Below, piece by piece: positions 24,274-35,060 of a stretch of DNA of 64,000 nucleotides (within the stretch, counting starts at the first letter, position 1; each line of letters opens with the position of its first letter). The notes beneath the pieces are model-generated. The model did no database searches, was not told the DNA's origin, and saw nothing but the letters and a program-made list of their open reading frames with translations. Source of the stretch: Platycnemis pennipes (Eukaryota > Arthropoda > Insecta > Odonata > Platycnemididae); the NCBI GenBank assembly GCA_933228895.1, contig OW121848.1, positions 139,332,615 to 139,396,614 of the forward strand, in the 5' to 3' direction. The translations under genes were made by a program, and so were the position numbers.

Positions 24274-24469
24274 TACAAACTCTTGTATGAGGATATTGTA
24301 CCGTGTAAAGCGGTAAATTGTACGAACGCTTGTGCGATTGTCTGAATCACTGAACGGAAAATAGAACCTGTTCTAATTCCATTCAGACAAACATACAATT
24401 TCGTTCAGGTTATACAAGCGTTTGTACAATAAATTGTACAAAAAAATGTATCGTGTAAAGCGGCCTTAA

Positions 24470-25800
24470 GAGACTGTTATTTTGGCAACAGGGAGACTTT
24501 AAAATGCTGTAATAGGGTTTATATATTTCTAATCGCCCCACTCAACTGGCATGAAATCTGACTCAAACAAGATTCCATCTCTGATACCTGTTGGCCTTCT
24601 ATCCACCCTCTATTAGTATATTATAATTAGTGAATTATTCCACTGCTACTGCAGTGTACCGTCAAATCAAGATTAAATTCTACGACAAATTGGACATCCA
24701 TTTTCAAGACGACGTTTGAATCAACAATCTTCGGGCCCACGGACCAGATAGTTACCACTTTGGCTATCGCGAATAGCTAGCCGTATTTTAGGTAAATTAT
24801 CGGTAGAATGTGCTACATGTTGTGTACCATCTAGGTATTCTCTCCATAAAGACAGTTGGACTCCGAGGTCGTAATCTAACGTATGTAATGCAAAAGTGTC
24901 AAACACATGAGTTAAGGTCGTGGGAGAGATTTATGCTTTGTTTGTACCTCTCAGTACAATGAATTCTAGGGTCAACTTTTTTAAATGAAATTTTTGATTG
25001 GATTTCACTTATTTTCTTGTACGATAGTACATAATGGTAAAAAATAATGTTCCCTAAAAAATTTATTCTGCCAGCCAAAATGTTTCTTTTGTATCTTGCC
25101 ATTTATCCATCAAACTTTTTAAATGTATTCATTGATTATCATATGAATCCATTTTATGCTGGTTGCGAACTAAATGAATGTATAGGCATCCAAGCTCTAA
25201 TGTCGTACATTAGAATTGATCTCTTAATGCTCTGTTTAACAAATTTCACCTCACCTATACTCACGGTAACCCTCCATTTCTACTACAACCACGTAAATAA
25301 CTCGTTTTCAGTTATAATAGATGATGACTTATAATGCTTAAAATAAGGAATAGTCGAAGAACTAAACCATGTTGGGGGCAATCTGGATGAGAAATTGAAA
25401 CCTCTCTCTCAGGATATTTCCCAAGGTGGGAAGAGTTGGTGACTCTCACTTGTGGTTTCTCTTAAACCGCTCATTACTTGCTTACCACAAGGCTTAACGG
25501 AAGAGAATCATTTATCCCATTGTGGTCTAGGCTCATAGTATGGATATACTTTCCAGCATATACGTATTTCATTTACTGACATACTAAAAACTTCGGCAAT
25601 TGGCTTCGATTTCCTTGGAAAATTTCATAATTTCCAAGGAAATATCAACCTATCAGATTATTTTTGTATTCGAACTCCACTGGAAAATTATAATTGATAA
25701 TGAATAATAATTTTCTGTCATTACTGGTCATTTACTTTATATCATTCAGTGTAAGAAATACATATGCTCAATAGTACCGTCACTCATTAATTCCATGGAC
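24470..25800. other. AT-rich spacer, nothing recognised
   Basis: An ORF of 95 codons (25047-25334, plus) is hydrophobic and Tyr/Phe-rich with no motif; in AT-rich DNA this is expected by chance. No repeat ends found. Confidence 0.5.
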
Positions 25801-25990
25801 GATTGTGTGTGAAAAAGTCCAAGCAACGAAGTACGAAGTCGGAAAAATCCAAAGTAACGAAGTCCAAAGCCTGCAAAGTCCAAAATATTTTTTCCCAAAA
25901 AGTGTGACAGAGCGTAATAATTTTCAAAATGAAATAGCAACCATGATAGAGCAGTACAACTTTATTTGAAACAGCAACTGTCACAGAGCA

Positions 25991-26262
25991 CTATAATTTT
26001 ACTGACGGTGGACGCTCCACATGTTCACAAGCTTGCTGCTTCATGGAACCCATAATACGCAAAACCCGTACTTCTTCTGGATTAGGGCCATGTGTTGGAT
26101 GAGATTCAGCAGGTCCTCCTCTGCGCACAAGGACACTCCGACCAGCATTTACAGTTGTCAAGCGTGCACCGCACTTCGACATATCCAATATTTTACATCC
26201 CCTTTTGAGTACGATGTAGTATACAAAAAACCATGTAGATGTCCGTAAGCTTGAGAGCCTTT
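25991..26262 (-). pseudogene. FLYWCH-type zinc finger, frameshifted
   Basis: Read on the minus strand, one frame gives HGFLYTTSYSKGDVKYWICR, and after a frameshift near 26178 a second frame gives KCGARLTTVNAGRS and SHPTHGPNPEEVRVLRI, ending at a TAG (25991-25993). This follows the FLYWCH plan: F/Y-L..Y, G..YW.C, C.ARL.T, H..H, then a downstream acidic PEE helix. Conserved W, both Cys and a His pair are visible. It would bind zinc and act in DNA or protein contacts. AATAAA lies at 25966-25961 on the same strand. I infer the last exon of a gene or transposon, now broken by about one base. Confidence 0.55.
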
Positions 26263-26303
26263 CGTGATAATTTCTAGAGATGGCATTGCCATGTTAAAAA
26301 GCT

Positions 26304-26328
26304 AGCCTAGTAAAATATTTACTAGGCT
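26304..26328. repeat. Near-perfect 11-bp hairpin
   Basis: AGCCTAGTAAA and its inverse TTTACTAGGCT are separated by 3 nt. It lies within the inverted-repeat-bounded FLYWCH segment. No function is evident. Confidence 0.8.
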
Positions 26329-26429
26329 ATTTAATAAACATGAAGTGAAGTTGTTTGAAAAATTCATGAAGTATATAATAGATATAGTTTGAAATATTTT
26401 GGACTTAATAGACTTTGGACTTTTCGGTT

Positions 26430-29218
26430 TGGAATTTTTGGGATCCAACCCACCTGAACTCATATAAACTCATATGATCTTGTGACTTTCATAATTGGTA
26501 ATATTTTTAGGGAATGTAGAAAATAAGATTAAGACTTTGCTTTCAAATGGATCTTGAGTGGAATCATAAATAATACTCGGATACATTACATCAGAATATA
26601 TCAGAATTATATCAGCCTCCGTTAAGAAAGATGAGGCGAGGGAAAAGTAAATGTTTGTTGTTTACTCCGAGGAGGTACTAGTAACTTTTAGCACATGAAG
26701 ATGCGTTTATTCATCGGAGTCTGTCCTTATAATTTCATCTGAGAATTGTTGTTATTAAGGGAGACTTCTCAGGTTATTTTCGCCATTAAGAATAGCTAGT
26801 AGCTATTTGGGAATAAGTAGGACTTTAGGGTGTTGAGAAAGTTATGAGAAACCCGGCGTCAGCATAGGCCTTCTGTTCACTTATGGAACTCGGTTTAACG
26901 TTCCATCCGAGCTCACTTTCCACAAGGAATTCCAGTGGGAACTGGGATTCCACTGAAAAAAATGCCACCGAAACTCGAAGCAGAGTCCTTTCGTTGGGAA
27001 ACCACCAGCACCGTACACCAGCACCACACCAACCCGATCTTCTTAAGTTATGTATCTATCACCTTCTATTATTTTTTCTTTAAGGTTATATATAAATCAA
27101 TTAGGTATTTTGTAAATATAAAATGAATACTCGTACATAAAAAATTTCCGTGCCGGTATTCGTGCCCGGGACTATCAGGGTAATTATCAGGATGAGGCCA
27201 CTTCAACCCGAATGAGAATGAGGAGACTATCGGAGTTCAATGAGATCCTTTTGAAGCAGCTAGAGGAATTCTTTTCGTAATCTGGGCATGGATTGCACAC
27301 AGACATTTGCTCCCGTGGCCTCCAAAAGAGACGAGAGAAAAAATTAAAAATAAAAGCGGGGGAAGCACTCGCAAAGAGTGATCTAAAGTTTTTCCCAATG
27401 ATTAGTTGCGGTTTCTGCATACTTCCGGTACGCGGTTTGTACTTTTCCTTGACGCACAAGGCTCACGTATATTTCCAGTAATTTCTTCGTACAAGCGTTG
27501 CGCAATAATTCACACATATATGAATTGTGGTGCAATACTGCATACTTGTCTTTTTCTATCACAGGTACTAAATGAAATAAATCCTTGGCTTTGCAAAATA
27601 ATGTTTTCCAATCGGGGCGTGGAGCTCTTGCCTCCGTCAGCAGGATAACATGTAGGGAGTAGAATAAATGCTACGAATTTTTGATTTTCCATGGGCGTCT
27701 AGTAATAAACTCAGTTTTTTGCATTTTTGGTAGATGTAGTCAGAATGGACGAATATTTGAACACTGACGAAATTTTTAAAGGTGTAGTTGGTATAGCTTT
27801 TACGGAATTCTATGGTGGTTCTCCTCATCTACTGAGTGGAACCCCTAATTAAATTCTGGGATAATTCTTTTAAAAAAATTGCACATGTGGAAGAGTTATG
27901 AAAGGAATATTCAAATTTACCTTGTGTAGGCTAATTTATTTGAAAAAGCCTATTTATTCACTTTTGAAAAAATTGTTAGGCTGATGAAGAACAGCAGGCA
28001 TATTTGGCACCGGCGTTTTGAAGGTGTAGTCTAGCATCATCTTCAGGGTGAGTGTATCCTATCAACACCCTCACCCGACTGGAAACCAGAGGAAACTTCA
28101 TCATAATTTGGCGGGAAAACTTAAAATCTTTCAATACTTTGTCTCTTTATTACTCCATAATTTACTTTCTTTGTCACTCATTCCTACTTTTTTCGAGTTA
28201 ATTTCCTCATAAGTAGTTCCTACTAGCAGTGCATTTCCACTTGCTGTACTATTCTATTTGTTGCACTGAAAATATTGCTTCTTTCTACAAGAGTCTAAAT
28301 CTCCTGTCGTCCACCGAAATATCTTACGCCTCATTTTACACTGCCAAGGCAAGGAAAGTCAGGCATTTCCTTTGGGCCCAGAGACCTTTTATTTTCCTGT
28401 TGACTTTATTTAACCAGTTTTTCCAAAAACTCCAAGACCATATTTTCAGTGATGATGTTAAAAATATTTTGCGAACCCCAACTTACTATGATAGCCTGGA
28501 CCATAATCACAAAATTAGAGAAATTGATTGCCAAACTGACAGATTCAAAATGTCCTTTTTTCCTCGTACAATGGGGGCGTTTACTCGGAACCGAAATCGC
28601 AATTATGTACACGAAATCTTTAGTTGGAAACGAAAAATGAATTTTAGTGAAAAAATTAACCTTCTAACTCGAGCCATTCCCTCATAAATCAAAAACTAAA
28701 ATAAGCAAAAGGTGACGCCCACCGAAAATGCTGCTGTGATAACATTGACGTCATTTTCCTCCCGTCCTTGACTGCTTTTAGGGAAGGGGAAGGGAGTGGA
28801 GGGGGTTCTCGGAAGGTCTGCTCGGACAGATGCTGTCGGAATCGCTCCCATTGGCCGAGCCAGCTGTGTCCCCCCCATTGCGATAAGGCAAAGTATCTTC
28901 GCGGGCTCAGTTGTGATTGGACGAAGTCGATACACGTCAGAGGTTGCACCACACCCACTTTTCCGAAAGGGTTAAAAACGTCAGTTTTTCGCCGCTTACA
29001 ACTCGGGAAATAATTGACGGATCAAAGAACGGAAAAATACGGGTCTTTTCATTTTGCAAACTCTATCAGATTCGGCAATTAAAAAAATATGGTAAACGAC
29101 CCCATTAGGGATATGAATAACGGATGAATAAATATATCCAGTACGAGTGTAGCAATGGATAACATTGCTAGCTGCATGTTGGTATAAGGACTTGAAGCTA
29201 ACCCATCATGTTTTTGCA
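26430..29218. other. Spacer with a long uncharacterised ORF
   Basis: The longest ORF here is 28229-28687 (see separate entry). From 28770 to 28960 the base content is GC-richer with ORFs on both strands. The ORFs at 27187-27828 overlap each other on both strands and lack motifs. No other repeat or RNA gene is recognised. Confidence 0.45.
28229..28687 (+). CDS. Uncharacterised 152-codon ORF, probably chance
   Basis: The frame is open for 152 codons from an ATG, one of the longest in the window. The product is basic and aromatic with many Phe, Asn and Arg. I see no signal peptide, clear membrane segment, repeat or known motif. No splice or promoter signal stands out. An ORF of this length is not rare by chance over 64 kb, so I list it only as a candidate. 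Confidence 0.12.
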   Translation: MHFHLLYYSICCTENIASFYKSLNLLSSTEISYASFYTAKARKVRHFLWAQRPFIFLLTLFNQFFQKLQDHIFSDDVKNILRTPTYYDSLDHNHKIREIDCQTDRFKMSFFPRTMGAFTRNRNRNYVHEIFSWKRKMNFSEKINLLTRAIPS

Positions 29219-29385
29219 TTCAAGAAGTTTTCTCGGGTTGTCCTCCGGGTAATGGAGTCCATTTCAGCCGACGTTTTGATCCTCGATTCGAGGGTCATCT
29301 CGCCCTGAAGATGACCCTCGAGTCGAGGATCGAAACGTTGGCTGAAATGGACGCCATTACCCGGTGGACAACCCGAGAAAACTTC
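29219..29385. repeat. Long palindrome (foldback) with about 77-bp arms
   Basis: Two arms of about 77 bp are near-exact inverses: AAGTTTTCTCGGGTTGTCC at the left matches GGACAACCCGAGAAAACTT at the right, and GATCCTCGATTCGAGGGTCAT in the inner left matches ATGACCCTCGAGTCGAGGATC, with a spacer of about 12 nt. Mismatches are few, so it is recent or maintained. The right arm continues into GAAGCAGATACGCCGGGAAAG. No transposase or clear target duplication is visible. The minus ORF at 29206-29508 is a shadow of it. Confidence 0.85.
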
Positions 29386-29702
29386 TTGAAGCAGATACGC
29401 CGGGAAAGCACCAATTCTATGTTTTTGCACGTTTGCTTTGCTATTTTTATCTTTTTTTAAATAGTGAAGTTTAGAACAGTATATAAATACCAATCCTTTT
29501 TTATGCATGATATGTAGTGCATGTTTGGTGAGAATTCACCCCTGACCTTTATGGTGGCTTGCAGGGTATTATGTAGATGAATATCAACCGCCCCTTTACG
29601 CCGTCCTGAATCCGGCTTCCAACAGCCACCAACGCAAGAGTCAAGACTCGGGGTGAGAAAGAAAGAGGCAGAGGATGGGTCCCTAATTCAGCTGCATCGG
29701 TA

Positions 29703-30622
29703 GGGGAGAGTGGGGCTAAAAGGACCGCATTTGATTTTTTCAATTTTAATTTGCGCTCATTTTTCATGAGCTAGTGAGTTCAAATTCTTACCGTTGACGG
29801 ATTTTGGCCCTGAAAATGAACGTCAGCCGTTTTATGCCATTTGTGGCAATGCTAACCCATTTATGCTTTGGTGTTTGTTATTGTGTGGTCACTCAAAATA
29901 TTTAGTGCTCCGAAGGTTTTGATTGCTGAGAGTTTTTGTAAAGTTTTTATTGTGAATTTTGGCACAATAGGTAAGTAGGTAGTGCTCTTTCGGAAAAAAA
30001 TGGAGTTCAGGGGATCAACTCATGGATATCTGTTGTGTACCTTCCCCACTGCCAAAACTAGCTGTGGGGCTAAGTGGTCCGTTTGCTGTGGGGCTAAATA
30101 GACCGCATGTTCTGCATGCGTTTCGGCATTTTCTTTGCTTTCATGGGGAAGGAAGTCATGGAGGATCTATTAGCTAAGCAGGATGCCGCGGAGGCCCGCA
30201 AAAGTGCACTTTCAGCTCCAAAGAAGCGCGGACGCCCAGCAAAAAAGCCACGCAAAAATTAAGTCGAACATATTTCTGTCGAGGAACCAAATATATATAA
30301 ATAAATGACTTTTGTAAGCGAAATCACTTCTTTTACTTTTAATTCACTTCTTTTTCTGTTCCTTCTTTCGAAATCCGCCTCGAAACACTCATTTTACTAA
30401 TAAAAACGCTATGGTTCTTTTAGCCCCACCCATTTATGCACATTTTTCCTAAAAATGGCCATAAAAACATACTTACGATGCTCATATGGTTTGAATTGTT
30501 AGTAGCTGTCATAGAACACAAAATATTCTACAAGATAGACTGTTTTTCAGAACTAAAATTGCCTAAATCCGCCCTCCAGGACGCCGCAAACGAAAAACGG
30601 TCCATTTAGCCCCACCCTCCCC
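29703..30622 (+). mobile_element. Pogo-like DNA element with AT-hook ORF
   Basis: The 920-bp element has inverted ends GGGGAGAGTGGGGCTAAAAG and GGGGAGGGTGGGGCTAAATG, both followed inward by GACCG, and is flanked by TA (29701-29702 and 30623-30624). TA targets and these ends fit Tc1/mariner, pogo branch. A small AT-hook ORF near the middle looks like the transposase C-terminus. Internal copies of the end motif, GTGGGGCTAAGTGGTCCG and GTGGGGCTAAATAGACCG, lie at about 30064-30105, and another at about 30420-30431. The main transposase is deleted, so it is non-autonomous. Confidence 0.75.
30107..30262 (+). pseudogene. Small AT-hook ORF of the pogo-like element (51 aa)
   Basis: The ORF opens at ATG 30107 and ends at TAA 30260-30262. 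Its C-terminus is basic with an AT-hook core: SALSAPKKRGRPAKKPRKN, preceded by an acidic/alanine helix (MEDLLAKQDAAEARK). AT-hooks grip the DNA minor groove at AT-rich sites. The start of the ORF (MFCMRFGIFF) is uncharacteristic, so the coding relic may begin only near 30150. Probably the tail of a former transposase; there is no catalytic domain. Confidence 0.55.
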
Positions 30623-31284
30623 TACAGCAGTTGTATTCTTTGAAGAATGGAAGCAACAAGATTTCCAATAGAGAAGTCATGTTTTTGACGTCGATTTTGA
30701 GATACTTTTCCCCAAAATACCAAAACACCAAGATTTATCGACTTTGCATTATCTAGTTTCTCTTTTTCGTTTTCGTTTTTGTCACATAGGACTCGTTGGA
30801 CAGCGATCTCTTTAACGTCCAGGCCAAATATCACTGTTTTAAACGTAAGTTGCGTGGGACCCGTATGGTGATGAGGGAAACAAGGATTGTGACCCTTGAG
30901 CCAGGGTAACAACACAGAACGGCTAGGATACCTACTTCTATTTGGAAGAATCCACGTTTCAATCCAGCCTACGACAGTGTACAAAATTACACATATCCTC
31001 GTGGAGCAGAGAAGTTAAAAGTCTGTGCGTTGAAAGAAATGCTATCAAAATTCCATAATGATTGATGGTAGGAGCAAGTTTTCAATGCTTTTTTCCCCAC
31101 CAGTGATAGCTGCACGAATATTTCGCACAATAAATCCATAAAAGCTCAAACATAAACCATTAAACTCCTAGGATCGGTTTGTTTTTCTACTCGACAAACA
31201 GTTTTATAGCCGGTCTGTACCAGGAAAAGGATTTACAGAATATGATTTCCATGAGGAATAAAACTGCTGTTTTGTTTTTCCTCT

Positions 31285-31290
31285 TTTATT
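31285..31290 (-). promoter_or_regulatory. Poly(A) signal of the cuticle protein gene
   Basis: AATAAA on the minus strand lies about 135 nt downstream of the cuticle protein stop codon. It is the nearest canonical signal I found, so I assign it to this transcript. Confidence 0.5.
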
Positions 31291-31424
31291 CACGGATGTT
31301 TCTGATGATTGACAATGCCATAAATAGTTGTGGTTGGATGTTGTACGAGAGGCAACGCATATATGTACAGGTCATTGCGTTGGATGTGTGCATCATTTGC
31401 ATCCGATCGGAAGTGGATAGGAAC

Positions 31425-34400
31425 TTAGTGCAGGTACCCGTAGGTCTTGACGATGGGGGCGGGGTGAGCAACGACGGTATGGGCGGCGACCACGGGGGCG
31501 GCGTGGGCGACAACAGCGGGGGCAGCGACCACAGGGGCGGCATGGGCCACGATAGCAGGGGCAGCCACCACAGGGGACTGTTGGGTGAGGAAAAAAATTG
31601 GTTTTAGTCGATAAGCCTCAGCAACAATGAAACAAATCCGGTTACATGATGTTCCTTGAGGAACACTCGGGAGTACCTATGTGAGCCGGAAAACCACAGA
31701 TGGTACGTCACATAAAAGTCAACCAGTTGCTTGAGTTTATTTCTTTAACATCATCGCATGAATATGGGAATCTACACAAATCCATTTGTTTAGTCTTAGC
31801 TAAAAGATCCCGAAAAAAATGACTTATATATATTATTGAGTAAAATGGTTCTGCAGTTCAGTGCAGAGGAAGTGAGTGAAAAATTATCAAAGTTCAATTT
31901 TGTAAATACTCAAATAACTACGGCCAAACTTTGTCAGAGGTCTTCTGGCCATTTTTTATCCCGTTAATTAAAAATTATATTTAAAGTAGATAGCAAATGT
32001 TTGAAAAGGATTTGAAGTTGAAAATAGTTATGGAAGAATTGGAATTAAGCTATTAGTTACAATTAGATCGCGAGGTTATGAGCCAATGTGAAAGTTAAAT
32101 CATTCAGTTTTTGTGGTATATAATTGGCATTTTTTTTAGAAATAGACGGGAATAACAGCCACAATCTTTTGATTGAGTGACATCGCCTTCTCAAGACAAT
32201 ACATCTCACGCTGGTTCTCATAGTAGTTCATTGTGGGACTTGCAAGTACTAGACGCTGCAGACCGTACCTTCACGGAGACCTTGTAGGTGTTGGCATAGG
32301 AGGTGGCGACGGGAACGGCGGCCTTAACAATGGGGGCGGCGTGGACGACGGGGGCGGCGTGGACGACGGGGGCGGCATGAACAACGGGGGCGTGGGCCAC
32401 GACGGGGGCGGAGTAGGCGGAGTACGCCAGGGGAGCGCCAATGATGCCTCCAGGGGCGGCGGAAACGGCGGCCACGAAGGCGAGGAGAGCGACCTGGAAG
32501 GAAAATCAGGATCAGTCAGGGTTTTAGTTACAATACGCTCTCATCCACAGTGATAAAGCAGTTCTATTTCCTTTTTCCCATTCGTTTGTAATCCATTAAG
32601 GACTTCCCAGTTGGTTACAACACATTTTCAAACTTTTCACTCGTTGTCTATCGGAGTTTAAACCTACGAAAATCCTCACGACGGTTTTGTTCCGAAGTTA
32701 ATAATCACTCAGTGTAATGCAAAATTCCTAAAGAGTACTCAAGTAAGTAAATACTGTCACAATAGATAGCTGAGTAATTATGAAAATGGCAATTTCCGTA
32801 AAAGTCCCTAATTTTAACCCTTCGAAATAATTGGTTTGTATATGATTGTTAAATTCTAGAAAGCTCAATTGCTGATTTATTAAGGCTAAGTTGAGAAGTT
32901 TATCGGAAAAGTATTTTTAATTGTTGTTGACTTTCTCGCGATCTCTTTCATTAATGGCATTTGTCACACCGAGGGTTATAAGTAACGGTATGGGTGTCTA
33001 AAGGATCTAAGTTTATGGCACTGCATGTTTCAAAGATCTAATTTAGTCAGCGTTGGATAATGAATGCAAAGGCCCAGATGTTTGTTGAGAATAGTAATTA
33101 AATCAAACGATGATATATTTAATTGATAAGAAATGATGATACAAATCTATCCATTGCCACGAATTAACCATTTTTATAAATGTAAATTATTTATAAATAA
33201 ATAGTGGATTTACGTAGGGAACATTGAATCCTCGAAGTTTAACTAATAAATATTTCCCTCTTGATAACTGAGCTTCTGCAGATTAAACAATTTAAAATGT
33301 ATAAAGGCATCAATTTGCCTATGCAATAAATATTATACATGGAGCTTTTGCTTCTGGAGCAGTTCGGTGTGGAGGCATGAAGTATGTGTTTTTGTTCCGT
33401 ACAGAATACTTTTCAGCTCGAATATGTGATGAACATGTGCCAGCACTGAAATAGATTATATAAGGAAGAGAGAGTCTGCGGTGCAAAGATTTACTATTAG
33501 TACCGTAACTATAGGACGAATGATATATAAGTGTATCGTAAATACTATCCTAAGGTTCACCTCACGAGAGAATATTTTCCAAACATTCATGTTATGCTCT
33601 AACGCAAGGAATTTCTCATCAAATTAGACTAGTCCAACGCTGTCTTTACTTGCCTTAAAGGATAGAAGAAAAAACTAAAAAAATCTGCATAAACAAATAA
33701 TCGTTTCCTCTATATACATCTGCTGCTCGTCCTCACCGAAATCCGTTATTTTCACCTGTTGAGTTTCCCCTAAAGGAGGCTCTGAAGTGAAAGTTAGATT
33801 GGTGAAGCTTGTCCTCATGGGAAAATATATCTAGGAGGTAGGAGTTGAAATAATTTAAAAGCTTTACTGTCACAGTGATTTACAGACGTCTGGTTACCAT
33901 GTAACACGTACCCTCGTATTTTTATTTTACCCAATAATCCATGATAGTATCACTATGAGTTCATAATACATGCAGAAATATATGTATATGTATCCATCCC
34001 GGATCGTAAATGTTAACAATTACTGTAACAAGTAAATGAATGTACACTGTTACTAAATTTATTCTTCTCGGGATCGTAGAAAACTCTTAATAACACTGAA
34101 TTTTTATGCTTCGGGTTTGTATTACTGAACCTAAGGAGGAATATTGTTCCCGTATGAATTCCTCTAGCATACCTTAACCTCCCCGAAGGTACTACTCGAT
34201 TGTACGTCAAGTGAAGCAAAGCTGAAAACTGAGAACGCGATTTGGAGTAAACTACTACTAGTACTAAAATACTAATGCTCACTACTTTTAGTGTTAGTAT
34301 TAGGCATTTAGGCACAAGTGAGTATTCAAGTCACTAGGTCTACTTTGCTGCATGTCGTCGAGAAATAAGCTTGGTATGATGAAAAGGATCATGCACGGAT

Positions 34401-34495
34401 GCAAGTATTCCGGAAGAAAAAATGAAAACTTGAAGTGAACGGATTCGCCGACAAGACCACTAAGCCCGCGGCAAAGGACTCACCAGCTTGTACAT
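31425..34495 (-). CDS. Low-complexity cuticle protein (AAPVV-repeat), three exons
   Basis: Coding exons on the minus strand are 34495-34484 (MYKL), 32493-32269 (75 codons) and 31577-31425 (50 codons plus TAA), giving 129 aa. Donors GTGAGT and GTACGG and acceptors TTCCAG and CAACAG flank them, and all junctions fall between codons. Residues 1-16 or so form a secretion signal (MYKLVALLAFVAAVSA) split by intron 1 after codon 4. The mature chain is Ala/Pro/Val/His repeats (HAAPVV, PVVAAPA), with IVK blocks and a Tyr-rich end (KTYGYLH). No Rebers-Riddiford chitin-binding domain is visible. Insect cuticle proteins of this low-complexity kind are secreted by epidermis into the exoskeleton. Repeated motifs and GC-rich codons contrast with the AT-rich introns. 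Confidence 0.87.
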
Positions 34496-34553
34496 GGTGG
34501 AGGAGGGTTGGTTGTTTGTCGGTTCCGAACGGAGACTTGAGCTTCTCTTGCGA

Positions 34554-34600
34554 GATTGAGTGAGTGCTTTTCGAGACCCGCGGCCCCCCTTTTATACAGC
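34554..34600 (-). promoter_or_regulatory. Core promoter of the cuticle protein gene
   Basis: On the minus strand, TATAAAA lies at 34596-34590. About 30 nt further, CACTCACTCAATC near 34567-34555 contains an arthropod-initiator-like TCACTC. This puts the start near 34563 and leaves a short 5-prime leader before the ATG at 34495. Many insect cuticle genes use TATA boxes at this position. Confidence 0.75.
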
Positions 34601-35060
34601 GCCGGGGAAAAGGACGAAGGCGCGCGGGACCTTGGAAGGCGCCAGGGGGTGGAGCGAAGGGTTTTTCGGGAGCGACCGACGGGCCTGCTCCCGTGGGGTG
34701 GGGTTGGGAGGGGCGGCGGAGTAGTGAGAGGGGAGGGGTCGTGCGGGCGCCACTCACCCATCCACGGTGGGGAGAAGAGGGGGCGGATTACTCGGACAGG
34801 GTCAGCGAGGTGCAGAAGAGGGTCGGTGGGACCTCAAAGCCTCCTCCCCCGCTCATCTCCATCGCCTCGTCCTCCACCCCTGCCCGCCGCTCATCCGTAC
34901 CCCACGACAAATCGCTTCCCGCTCACCATCTCCGTTCTCTTGCATCGCGAGAGGAGTTTCCACCGTCCTCGTCTTCGAAGTTGGGTCACGCTCGAACCTG
35001 AGCATCTCGCACGTAAATCGAGCTCAGCGGTGTCGGTGAGCGAAACTGCATCGCGCACCG
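34600..35060. other. CpG-rich region upstream of the cuticle gene
   Basis: GC- and CpG-rich sequence covers the upstream flank of the cuticle gene, with overlapping ORFs in several frames (such as 34556-35173). These are open because stops are scarce; none shows a family motif. It may be regulatory, but no site can be named with confidence. Confidence 0.5.

Larger units (their letters stand above)
23918..24466 (-). mobile_element. MITE family B, copy 2, split by a LINE
   Basis: The same AGGCCGCTTTACACGATACA ends as at 19768-19988 are flanked here by TAA on both sides (23915-23917 and 24467-24469), a second TWA target. Removing the 305-bp LINE insert and one target copy leaves about 233 bp, close to the other copy. 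Its inner part runs in the opposite direction to copy 1. Nesting gives relative dates: MITE first, LINE later. Confidence 0.85.
25862..26420 (-). mobile_element. Inverted-repeat-bounded segment with FLYWCH relic
   Basis: The left arm (25862-25891, with GTCCAAAG and AAAGTCCAAAATATTT) and the right arm (26392-26420) are inverted repeats of about 30 bp with roughly 80 percent identity by eye. They enclose a zinc-finger relic on the minus strand. FLYWCH fingers occur in some insect Mutator-like transposons and in mod(mdg4)-type host genes. The inverted repeats favour a transposon, but I see no matching target duplication, so the boundaries and class are tentative. Confidence 0.45.

Noticed and set aside
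31179..31607. Gly/Asp-rich plus-strand ORF (142 codons)
   Set aside because: Its Gly-rich part is the antisense of the cuticle gene exon 3 repeat. The minus-strand reading has proper splice sites and a known protein type.
32218..32475. Cuticle-like minus ORF read as a single-exon gene to its stop
   Set aside because: After VSVK it reads into intron sequence; a GT donor at that point and a matching in-phase exon 3 make the spliced model better.
32233..32553. Gly/Asp-rich plus-strand ORF
   Set aside because: It is the antisense shadow of cuticle exon 2.
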